From JBBTXG01 sp038062375 (GTDB taxonomy: Bacteria > Patescibacteriota > Minisyncoccia > Minisyncoccales > UBA10102): 7,337 nucleotides of DNA. This document shows, one piece after another, positions 1 through 5,460 of this stretch (its first letter is position 1; the number at the start of each line of letters is the position of its first letter). A program made the position numbers and the translations under genes. Under the pieces are notes generated by a model. The model was not told the DNA's origin, searched no databases, and worked only from the letters and a program-made list of their open reading frames with translations. The DNA lies in the NCBI GenBank assembly GCA_038062375.1, contig JBBTXG010000010.1:1-7337 (forward strand), read 5' to 3'.

Positions 1-76
1 TGGTGCCCCCAGCAGGACTCGAACCTGCGACCAATTGCTTAAGAGGCAACTGCTCTTCCAACTGAGCTATGGGGGC
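1..76 (-). tRNA. tRNA-Lys (anticodon CUU), CCA encoded
   Basis: The minus strand folds into a complete cloverleaf. The acceptor stem is GCCCCCA/TGGGGGC, the D-loop contains GG, the anticodon stem is GTTGC/GCAAT around loop CTCTTAA (anticodon CTT, reading AAG), and the T-arm is GCAGG-TTCGAGT-CCTGC. The discriminator is A, followed by an encoded CCA (plus-strand positions 1-3). It lies downstream of the VWA gene on the same strand. Its 5' leader is occupied by a palindromic element (77-178), and I see no convincing promoter right next to it. The first 12 bases of the tRNA are repeated at 180-191. Confidence 0.97.
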
Positions 77-178
77 CCTACTTCGCTCTGTCTTACGACA
101 GAGCTTCGCAGGGCAAGCAATGCGTAGAACTAAGATGCTTGTCCTTCCGAAGCTCGACCGCAGGGAGAGCGAAGGAGG
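77..178. mobile_element. MITE/REP-like palindromic element at the tRNA-Lys 5' end
   Basis: Seen directly: the left end (77-89, cctacttcgctct) and right end (166-178, agagcgaaggagg) are inverted repeats matching at 12 of 13 bases. The element is flanked by a 12-bp direct repeat, agctatgggggc, at 65-76 and 180-191 (one extra base, 179, on the right). The interior is a chain of hairpins: 85-92/97-104 is a perfect 8-bp stem with a 4-base loop, 111-119/136-144 is a 9-bp stem with one G-U, and 143-147/171-175 is a 5-bp stem. There is no coding capacity. Inference: a small non-autonomous palindromic element that duplicated the first 12 bases of tRNA-Lys on insertion. Alternatives are a structured 3' UTR or processing signal between the VWA gene and the tRNA, or an intergenic repeat spread by recombination. 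Confidence 0.6.
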
Positions 179-179
179 A

Positions 180-191
180 AGCTATGGGGGC
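180..191. repeat. Direct-repeat copy of the tRNA-Lys 5' end
   Basis: The 12 bases agctatgggggc are identical to 65-76, which is the 5' end of tRNA-Lys read on the minus strand. Nothing else of the tRNA is present here, so this is not a second tRNA gene. It fits a target-site duplication flanking the palindromic element at 77-178. Confidence 0.6.
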
Positions 192-202
192 GTACATTGG
201 TA

Positions 203-2284
203 TTACACCTCGCATTTAATCTGCCACCAGTTCTCCAATCCAGTCCATGGAGCTACTCCAACAAACATGAGAAAGAGATTGAGGAAAAGCCAAGCACCGT
301 AGATGAGGAAGAATCCAACGATGACTGCGGTGAAGATGTTCTTGCCTGCTCCCAGGCGTTGGGGGCTTCCCGCAGAAGTAAGAAAGTAGATCCCTCCGAT
401 GACAAGCAATAATATACCAATAAGCGGAACAATAGCAAATCCGTTGTTAAAGGAAGAGGGAACGAGGAGGAACGTGATGATGTTGTGGGGAATCTTGAAA
501 AGATGACAGAGGTTGCAAGAGATGGTTTCGTCATTCTCGGTGAGCGGGTTATCAGAGGTTCTTCCGCAGGGAACCAGCCCTCCAGCCTTGGGACACTTGA
601 GATCCGCATCATCTTCTTGACCATCCATGTCATTGTCCACTCCGTCTTTGCATTGAGCAGCTACCGCAAGGAGCTTCTTGCCTTGGAAGGGATTGGGAGG
701 TGTAGAGGCATTGATATCGGCATCTGGGCCAGGATAGACAATCTTCAATCCTAGGTCTTCGTAGTATGCTTCCAACTGGCACACATCCTTGGGATTCGTC
801 TCTGAAGGATTTACTTTGGTAGGAGGCACTCTTCCCGTAGCAGGATCTGGGACATGGGCAGTACAGTCAGAGCATGTTTCTTCGAGAGCTCCTGGGAATA
901 CGCATCCTCCTCTGTTCTTGCCATCTTGCGCGCTGATTGCAACGTCTGCGATGGCTGGTTCTACTCTATCTCCTTCTCCAAAGCGATCTCGCCAGCTCTG
1001 GGTGATATACGTATCAAGATCGAGGTCATTGAGGGTATGACTTAACTGGGTAATGGCTGGCTTGAAAGATCCGAGGTCTCCTGTGAAGGGGTTGTCATAC
1101 CAATCTTTGCCCCCAGAGAGAGGGAAACCTTGAGGAAGACGGCCATCAGCAACATCCGTACCATCCCCATCAAGATCTTTTCCAAGAGAACCACGAAATG
1201 CATCGAGCCACGTCGCATCGTCTGCACCAAAGTCTGAAGGTTTGTCATAGTAATCCGTACACTCTGGCCAATTTCCTCCATCTGGTTTTAGCTTCCCACA
1301 GATATTCCCTGGCACATCCTTGCAGTATACTGGCCACTTTCCATCTTCGTCAAAATCGAAATCTTCAGGAGGATCTCTTTTTATAACTTCTGCGATTATC
1401 CCTTTTAATATAGTTTCGAGTTCTTCTTTTGTCGGAGCATTTTTTGCAAATTTAGCTGGGTCACTTACCAATGATTTTACATAGTCGAAATATGGATTCA
1501 CACGTGGGTGGGGGGGAGTATGTATTCCGAAATATAAATTGTGGTCACCAAGATAGGCCGGAAGCTTCTCGGTTTCTGATAATTGAAATCCTACTCCAGC
1601 TCGTGTTATTTTATCCCTCTGATTAGCAGTAAGCATGGGTGTTGCGCCGGGAGGAGTTGGAAGAGGACCAATGAGAATCTGTCCTGCTTCCGCCGGGGTT
1701 GTAAAATGGCAGTGTTCGCAAGCTCCGTCGGTGAAAAACAGAATCACATCCTTGCGAGTATCAGTGATATTCAATTGATCTGCCGCATCTCTGATTGTTT
1801 CGAGTGTAGGAGTGGCGCCTGTGCGTTCAACCCTGCAGTCAAGATCGTCGACGGGGTCCTCACAATCATCAAGTTTGTTGATTGCATTCTTGATGTCAAC
1901 GATTTTGGTCTTATCTAACAAAGAGATCTCAACAGTCTCGACAGGGGGTGGTGGTCCAGGATCGCCACGCCCGACCTTATTCATAAAGAACACCCCCATT
2001 TTACTCTCTGGAGACTTTTCAAAAAGAAAATCTACAGCAGCAAGCGCAGCGTCCCTCGCCCCTTTATATCTATGCTCTGTCCGCATACTGCCAGAATCAT
2101 CCACTACAAGCATTATATCTACTGGCTGTACTATTTCTTGTTCAATTGGACATTCTCGGATAGCAGCTTGTGCAAGAGAAGAATTCTCGAGCACCAATAG
2201 AAAGAATAACGAGAGCAAAAGCATCCCCACGGCCCCAAGAGCATAAAGGATGATCATTCTGTTTTTGATAAGAGTTTTCTGCAT
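203..2284 (-). CDS. Secreted/membrane VWA-domain protein with VirB2-like pilin C-terminus
   Basis: 693 residues; the molecular function is unknown. A basic N-terminus and hydrophobic segment (about 9-31) ending in SLAQAA resemble a signal peptide. A VWA domain follows (about 54-300). Its metal-ion-dependent adhesion site looks complete: DDSGS at 62-66, a probable Thr158 in GATPT, and Asp186 in FFTDG. Acidic Ca-binding-like loops follow at 308-315 (DFDFDEDG), 370-381 (DLDGDGTDVADG) and 545-564 (C-DG-DND-DG-D-D-C pattern). The tail (about 590-693) starts with CNLC and has two membrane helices (616-635 and 650-675) separated by a GSPQRLGAGKN-type loop, as in VirB2/TrbC-like (Mbov_0395-type) pilin proteins of Patescibacteria. 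Eighteen cysteines suggest an oxidised extracellular protein. Inference: a surface adhesin or pilus-associated protein. The start is the first ATG of the frame; no strong Shine-Dalgarno is visible. Confidence 0.9.
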   Translation of the reverse strand: MQKTLIKNRMIILYALGAVGMLLLSLFFLLVLENSSLAQAAIRECPIEQEIVQPVDIMLVVDDSGSMRTEHRYKGARDAALAAVDFLFEKSPESKMGVFFMNKVGRGDPGPPPPVETVEISLLDKTKIVDIKNAINKLDDCEDPVDDLDCRVERTGATPTLETIRDAADQLNITDTRKDVILFFTDGACEHCHFTTPAEAGQILIGPLPTPPGATPMLTANQRDKITRAGVGFQLSETEKLPAYLGDHNLYFGIHTPPHPRVNPYFDYVKSLVSDPAKFAKNAPTKEELETILKGIIAEVIKRDPPEDFDFDEDGKWPVYCKDVPGNICGKLKPDGGNWPECTDYYDKPSDFGADDATWLDAFRGSLGKDLDGDGTDVADGRLPQGFPLSGGKDWYDNPFTGDLGSFKPAITQLSHTLNDLDLDTYITQSWRDRFGEGDRVEPAIADVAISAQDGKNRGGCVFPGALEETCSDCTAHVPDPATGRVPPTKVNPSETNPKDVCQLEAYYEDLGLKIVYPGPDADINASTPPNPFQGKKLLAVAAQCKDGVDNDMDGQEDDADLKCPKAGGLVPCGRTSDNPLTENDETISCNLCHLFKIPHNIITFLLVPSSFNNGFAIVPLIGILLLVIGGIYFLTSAGSPQRLGAGKNIFTAVIVGFFLIYGAWLFLNLFLMFVGVAPWTGLENWWQIKCEV

Positions 2285-2349
2285 GGGAACTTTCGCAAAG
2301 AGGGTTTTATCGCCCTTCTGTATCCATCATAACATAGGTACGCTTTTAC

Positions 2350-2378
2350 GTTATCCCCCCATTTACCTCTACGATCAA
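2350..2378 (-). promoter_or_regulatory. Possible promoter of the VWA gene
   Basis: On the minus strand, TTGATC (2373-2378) and GATAAC (2350-2355) are separated by 17 bases and match 4/6 each to the sigma70-type consensus. Transcription would start near 2343, giving a leader of roughly 58 bases with a small imperfect hairpin (GGG 2302-2304 with CCC 2313-2315). The match is weak. Transcription could instead read through from tRNA-Arg, which lies upstream on the same strand with no visible terminator between them. Confidence 0.3.
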
Positions 2379-2450
2379 CCCACTCTGCTACTCCAATGAA
2401 CATGGAGAATATGATCTAAATCGTATAATTCATACACCTTAAATTGCGTG

Positions 2451-2522
2451 TGTCCCTGCCAGGATTTGAACCTGGACCACGGGGTCCGAAGCCCCGGATG
2501 ATATCCGTTTCACCACAGGGAC
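2451..2522 (-). tRNA. tRNA-Arg (anticodon UCG), no encoded CCA
   Basis: A 72-nt cloverleaf on the minus strand. The acceptor is GTCCCTG/CAGGGAC, the D-loop contains GG, the anticodon stem is CGGGG/CCCCG around loop CTTCGGA (anticodon TCG, reading CGA), the variable loop is TGGT, and the T-arm is CCAGG-TTCAAAT-CCTGG. After discriminator A the genome reads CAC rather than CCA, so the 3' end must be added enzymatically. The neighbouring divergent gene encodes the enzyme that does this. Most bacteria read CGA with an inosine-modified ACG anticodon; a UCG anticodon is less usual. Confidence 0.96.
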
Positions 2523-2535
2523 AATACTTCTTTAT

Positions 2536-2564
2536 ATCATATCGAAATCCATTGAAAAATTCAA
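2536..2564 (-). promoter_or_regulatory. Promoter of tRNA-Arg
   Basis: Read on the minus strand: -35 TTGAAT (2559-2564), a 17-base spacer, and -10 TATGAT (2536-2541). The expected start is near 2529, about 7 bases before the tRNA 5' end at 2522. Both boxes match the sigma70-type consensus well and the spacing is optimal. The -35 box lies in the palindrome 2550-2566, so it interleaves with the cca promoter on the other strand. Confidence 0.7.
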
Positions 2565-2566
2565 TG
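2550..2566. repeat. Palindrome supplying both divergent -35 boxes
   Basis: cattgaa-aaa-ttcaatg is a perfect 7-bp inverted repeat with a 3-base centre. Each arm carries a TTGAA core read outward on its strand: TTGAAA (plus, 2552-2557) for cca and TTGAAT (minus, 2559-2564) for tRNA-Arg. It may be a shared regulatory site, or simply the by-product of two overlapping -35 elements. Confidence 0.55.
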
Positions 2567-2580
2567 ATGTAAGATACGAT
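2552..2580 (+). promoter_or_regulatory. Promoter of cca (possibly leaderless transcript)
   Basis: -35 TTGAAA (2552-2557), a 17-base spacer, and -10 TACGAT (2575-2580). The expected start, 6-8 bases downstream, is about 2586-2588, only a few bases before the ATG at 2591. No Shine-Dalgarno is visible in AGAAGCACTT before the ATG. If this promoter is used, the mRNA is nearly leaderless. Confidence 0.55.
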
Positions 2581-2590
2581 AGAAGCACTT

Positions 2591-4078
2591 ATGAAGATAC
2601 CAAGAGAGGCGCAATTCATTGTCTCGGAGCTCGAACGCAGAGGATTTGAAGCGTATGTGGTAGGAGGATGCGTACGGGATTTGCTGCTTGAAAGAGAACC
2701 GGAAGATTGGGACGTTACCACGAACGCCAAACCAGAAGAGATTCAGCAAGTATTCCCCCACAATTTCTATGAGAACAGGTTTTTCACGGTGACAGTTCTT
2801 ACCGGAAGCGAAAACCCAAAATTAAAAGAGATTGAAGTTACCACCTATCGAGCTGAATTTCGCTACACCGATCGAAGAAGGCCTGAAGAGGTGCGATATG
2901 CAAAGACAATCCAAGAGGATCTCTCGCGACGTGATTTCACGGTAAACGCGATGGCCCTCAAGCTGAAGTCTCAAGCCTCAAATTCCAAACCCCAAAGAAA
3001 GTCCAAATCCGTGTTGATTGATCCCTTTGGTGGACAAGAAGACCTGAAAGGCAAGGTGATTAGAGCGGTTGGCGATCCGCAAGAACGTTTCAGTGAAGAT
3101 GCCCTGCGCATGATGAGAGCTGCCAGAATTGCCACGGCACTCGAATTCCAGATCGAACAAAAAACAAAACAAGCGATCCAAGAAAATGCTTCCTTATTGA
3201 AAGAAATTTCTCGAGAGCGTATTCGAGATGAATTCATCAAGATCATCATGTCCAAAAATGCTTCGGCCGGTATCGCAGTTCTTCGCGAGCTAGGACTTTT
3301 GCGATTCATTCTTCCAGAACTCGAGGAAGGATACGGGGTTGCTCAAAATAAGCACCACATCTATACCGTCTGGGAACACAATCTTCGCACGCTTCAGTAT
3401 GCCGCAGACAAAAGCTGGAATCTCGAAATACGACTGGCTTCGTTGCTCCACGACGTTGCAAAACCAAGAGTAAAACAGGGAGACGGGCCAGACTCGACAT
3501 TCTACAATCATGAAATTGTGGGAGCGAATATGGCAGGAAACATTTTGGCGAGCTTGAAGTTTCCCAAGAAAGAGATCGAGAAAATATCAAAGCTCATTCG
3601 ATACCACATGTTTTACTACAATGTAGACGAGGTTACGGAATCCTCGGTGAGAAGACTCATAAGAAAGATGGGCTTAGGCGACATGAAAGATTTGCTCTGC
3701 GTGCGCATGGCAGATAGAATAGGCTCTGGGGTACCCAAGGCCGAGCCTTACAAGTTACGTCACTGGCAGTACCTTATTGAAAAAGTATCTCAAGACCCTC
3801 TTTCCCCCAAGATGCTCAAGGCGAATGGCAAAGACATTATGGAGATTCTCCAGATCACTCCGGGCCCGAAAGTAGGATGGATCCTTGAAATTTTATTGGG
3901 CGAGGTGTTAGATGACCCAAAGAGGAATGAACAAGACTTCCTCGTCGCACGAATAAAGGAATTGGGAATCATGGGAGATGAAAGGCTTCGTGAGCTGGCA
4001 AAAGGGTCAAAGCAAGAAGTCGAAAAACTTGAAACCCAAAGGGATGAAATCACCAAACAAAAATACTGGGTTCGATAA
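2591..4078 (+). CDS. cca: CCA tRNA nucleotidyltransferase, class II with HD domain
   Basis: Adds or repairs the 3'-CCA of tRNA from CTP and ATP in the cytoplasm. 495 residues. The N-terminal nucleotidyltransferase head shows GGCVRD (25-30), the metal-binding DWD (39-41), RRDFTVNAMA (113-122) and DPFGG (144-148). The nucleotide-recognition region RFSEDALRMMRAARIA (166-181) contains the EDxxR signature at 169-173. A central HD phosphohydrolase-like domain has His263, HD at 287-288 in SLLHDVAKPR, and His307. The tail (about 465-495) is charged. Domain order fits HD-containing class II CCA enzymes; poly(A) polymerase shares the head but usually lacks this HD arrangement. The adjacent tRNA-Arg and tRNA-Pro genes lack encoded CCA, so the enzyme is needed locally and globally. 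The start is the first ATG of the frame and places GGCVRD at the normal distance. The methyltransferase gene follows after 7 bases. Confidence 0.96.
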   Translation: MKIPREAQFIVSELERRGFEAYVVGGCVRDLLLEREPEDWDVTTNAKPEEIQQVFPHNFYENRFFTVTVLTGSENPKLKEIEVTTYRAEFRYTDRRRPEEVRYAKTIQEDLSRRDFTVNAMALKLKSQASNSKPQRKSKSVLIDPFGGQEDLKGKVIRAVGDPQERFSEDALRMMRAARIATALEFQIEQKTKQAIQENASLLKEISRERIRDEFIKIIMSKNASAGIAVLRELGLLRFILPELEEGYGVAQNKHHIYTVWEHNLRTLQYAADKSWNLEIRLASLLHDVAKPRVKQGDGPDSTFYNHEIVGANMAGNILASLKFPKKEIEKISKLIRYHMFYYNVDEVTESSVRRLIRKMGLGDMKDLLCVRMADRIGSGVPKAEPYKLRHWQYLIEKVSQDPLSPKMLKANGKDIMEILQITPGPKVGWILEILLGEVLDDPKRNEQDFLVARIKELGIMGDERLRELAKGSKQEVEKLETQRDEITKQKYWVR

Positions 4079-4085
4079 AAATAGT

Positions 4086-4766
4086 ATGGAATATAATTCA
4101 AGGAGGTACGCGTTTCTTGTGCGTTTTGATGCTCCGATGTTTGAGACCGTGAAAAAGTATCTCGCACCCAAAACGAAAGAGCGTATTTTAGAGGTTGGAT
4201 GCAATCGAGGATTTCTGGTAAAAAGAATGCAAGAGGAGGAAATAGATGCGTGGGGAGTCGATATAAATCCCCAAGCTATCAAACATGGGGTCACCGAAAA
4301 CCTCCAGATAGCTGACGCAACCGACCTTCCTTTTCCTGATGCGTCCTTTGACAAAATCTACAGCCTCCATACGATAGAGCATATTCCAAATACAAAGAAA
4401 GTATTCCAAGAGATGGAGCGAGTATTGAAGCCCGAAGGAAAAATTGTAATCGTATATCCCGCAGAACTCATCCGCGGAATGTTCGCACTACGTTCGGCAA
4501 TCTTTGTGTATCGAAAACCATTTCTCTGCAGAAAGATTCATGTTCACAACTTTTCCCCAAAAGACATTAAACAATTGACGAAGGGTTCTCGGCTTGAATA
4601 CGTAAAAAGTCATTTTCCTGTTTTGTTTCTTCCGCAGTATCTTACAATTCTGAAAAAATGTGATGCGCCGACGATTCGAGTAATGGCAACCTCCAGGCAG
4701 AACACTTTGCATTCGCTACAGAACATCGCACGCATGCCTGCCCCGTACCACATTATCGGAGCGTAG
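4086..4766 (+). CDS. Class I SAM-dependent methyltransferase (Methyltransf_11-like)
   Basis: 226 residues from the ATG at 4086, 7 bases after the cca stop and probably cotranscribed. SAM-binding motif I is ILEVGCNRGF (34-43), the acidic ribose-binding residue is Asp59 in GVDI, motif II is around ADATDLPF (76-83), followed by FDKIYSLHTIEHIPN (88-102) and the post-motif strand LKPEGKIVIVYP (114-125). The substrate cannot be read from the sequence; this fold methylates small molecules, lipids, sugars or RNA. An upstream in-frame ATG at 3978 would add 36 low-complexity residues inside cca and is less likely. The stop TAG (4764-4766) lies within tRNA-Pro, so the last 10 bases overlap the tRNA. The C-terminus (about 190-226) has no recognisable motif and could have been reshaped when the tRNA came to lie here. 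Confidence 0.88.
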   Translation: MEYNSRRYAFLVRFDAPMFETVKKYLAPKTKERILEVGCNRGFLVKRMQEEEIDAWGVDINPQAIKHGVTENLQIADATDLPFPDASFDKIYSLHTIEHIPNTKKVFQEMERVLKPEGKIVIVYPAELIRGMFALRSAIFVYRKPFLCRKIHVHNFSPKDIKQLTKGSRLEYVKSHFPVLFLPQYLTILKKCDAPTIRVMATSRQNTLHSLQNIARMPAPYHIIGA

Positions 4767-4828
4767 TGTTAACGGCAGCACGAGTCCTTCGGGAGGATTT
4801 AGTCTGGGTTCGAATCCCAGCGCTCCGA
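4757..4828 (+). tRNA. tRNA-Pro (anticodon CGG), no encoded CCA
   Basis: A 72-nt cloverleaf. The acceptor is CGGAGCG/CGCTCCG with the C1-G72 pair typical of bacterial tRNA-Pro. The D-stem is GTGT/GCAC with loop TAACGGCA, the anticodon stem is AGTCC/GGATT around loop TTCGGGA (anticodon CGG), the variable loop is TAGT, and the T-arm is CTGGG-TTCGAAT-CCCAG. Discriminator A at 4828 is followed directly by TG, so no CCA is encoded; that A and the ATG of the next gene are adjacent. The first 10 bases overlap the end of the methyltransferase gene. No separate promoter is visible, so it is probably cut from the cca-methyltransferase transcript. Confidence 0.95.
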
Positions 4829-5278
4829 ATGCTTGCCGAAACCCTGAAAAAATTTGGCTACCCCGAGACGCTGGCGCACGAATACCGGCAGTGGTTGGTG
4901 TTGGTTCACCCCAAACAGGCGACACTCGGCTCACTCCTTCTCATCAGGAAGGGCAACGAGACGCGCTTCTCGGAAATTCCTGTCGCGGCATTCGAGGAAT
5001 TGGCAGTCGTCATTCCGCAGATTGAACGCACCCTCCAAGCCCTTTTCCAATATGATAAAATCAATTACTTCATGCTCATGATGGTCAACCCTGAACCGCA
5101 CTTCCACGTTGTGCCGCGCTATGCGACGGACCGGCAATTCGCCCAAGTGTCATTCCGGGATATCTACTGGCCGAAAGCACCTGATCTCCTCAAAATGAAT
5201 GAACAGCATCAGCTCTCCAACGAAGTTTTTGGAGCATTGGTCGAACACATACGAAACGGATTCATGGTGAACGCTTAA
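4829..5278 (+). CDS. HIT-family hydrolase (histidine triad), E-x-H-x-H variant
   Basis: 149 residues. HIT proteins hydrolyse nucleotidyl phosphates or phosphoramidates such as Ap4A-type dinucleotides or AMP adducts. The signature at 87-98 (NPEPHFHVVPRY) aligns with the family's HxHxHxxPR. His91 and His93 match the second and third histidines, the latter being the usual nucleophile, but the first is Glu89. The hydrophobic run FMLMM before it and the upstream LVLVHPKQATLGSLLLI (23-39) match the family core strands. The chosen ATG is the base right after tRNA-Pro; the frame is open from a GTG at 4766 through the whole tRNA, but family-like sequence begins at about residue 1 (MLAETLKKFGYPETL). 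There is no Shine-Dalgarno because the leader is the tRNA. The gene is locally GC-rich (38/60 in 4861-4920 against 24/60 in 4381-4440 of the methyltransferase), hinting at a different history. Confidence 0.85.
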   Translation: MLAETLKKFGYPETLAHEYRQWLVLVHPKQATLGSLLLIRKGNETRFSEIPVAAFEELAVVIPQIERTLQALFQYDKINYFMLMMVNPEPHFHVVPRYATDRQFAQVSFRDIYWPKAPDLLKMNEQHQLSNEVFGALVEHIRNGFMVNA

Positions 5279-5313
5279 CCAGCACACCAATTGTTCGCCT
5301 TGATAATTCTGAT

Positions 5314-5387
5314 GGGCCTATGGTCTAGTGGTACGACGCCACATTCGCATTGTGGAGACGGGAGTCCGATTCTCCCTAGGTCCACCA
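5314..5387 (+). tRNA. tRNA-Ala (anticodon CGC), CCA encoded
   Basis: Acceptor GGGCCTA/TAGGTCC includes the G3-U70 wobble that specifies alanine. The anticodon stem CCACA/TGTGG encloses loop TTCGCAT (anticodon CGC, reading GCG). The variable loop is AGAC, the T-stem is GGGAG/CTCCC, the discriminator is A and CCA is encoded (5385-5387). Two oddities: the T-loop is TCCGATT, with C where U55 (pseudouridine) is nearly universal, and the D-arm is short (GTC/GAC, 15 bases in all). A GATAAT at 5302-5307 could be a -10 box, but no good -35 box accompanies it. Confidence 0.92.
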
Positions 5388-5408
5388 AACTTTCCAGAAG
5401 ATTTTTAT

Positions 5409-5437
5409 TTGCCAAAATTGTTAGAAATTGTTATTAT
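5409..5437 (+). promoter_or_regulatory. Promoter of the protease-toxin operon
   Basis: -35 TTGCCA (5409-5414) and -10 TATTAT (5432-5437), each 5/6 to the sigma70-type consensus, with a 17-base spacer. The expected start near 5444 gives a leader of about 17 bases that contains the Shine-Dalgarno. TTGCCAA (5409-5415) and TTGGCAA (5437-5443) also form an inverted repeat that brackets the spacer. Confidence 0.7.
5415..5433. repeat. Direct repeat of 10-bp period inside the promoter spacer, possible operator
   Basis: AAATTGTTA occurs at 5415-5423 and again at 5425-5433, a perfect 9-bp repeat with a period of 10, so both copies face the same side of the helix. Both sit between the -35 and -10 boxes. 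A protein bound here would block transcription; autoregulation by the toxin-antitoxin proteins is an attractive guess. A chance AT-rich repeat cannot be excluded. Confidence 0.45.
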
Positions 5438-5449
5438 TGGCAATAGATT

Positions 5450-5453
5450 AGGA
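5450..5453 (+). promoter_or_regulatory. Shine-Dalgarno of the ClpP-fold protease gene
   Basis: AGGA ends 7 bases before the ATG at 5461, a normal spacing. It is the only clear ribosome binding site among the protein genes of this window and supports this start. Confidence 0.6.
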
Positions 5454-5460
5454 TAATACT

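Noticed and set aside
77..178. Factor-independent terminator for the VWA gene
   Set aside because: The hairpins are strong, but no T-run follows any of them on the minus strand, so a classical terminator is not supported.
1812..2246. 144-codon plus-strand open frame opposite the VWA gene
   Set aside because: It is Ser/Thr-rich, low in complexity, fully antisense to the well-supported VWA coding frame, and has no domain or ribosome binding site.
2416..2730. 104-codon minus-strand open frame
   Set aside because: It runs through tRNA-Arg and the start of cca on the opposite strand; both are firmly identified, so this is a shadow frame.
3978..4085. Upstream ATG extending the methyltransferase by 36 residues
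   Set aside because: The extra residues are a Lys/Ser/Asn-rich stretch encoded within cca and precede any methyltransferase-like sequence. The ATG at 4086 just after the cca stop is more natural.
4766..4828. GTG start that would extend the HIT protein by 21 residues
   Set aside because: The extension is encoded entirely by the tRNA-Pro sequence and lacks similarity to HIT proteins; the ATG at 4829 fits the family N-terminus.
4757..5387. Integrative element using tRNA-Pro or tRNA-Ala as attachment site
   Set aside because: No integrase gene and no repeated tRNA 3' end (att duplication) is visible in the window.
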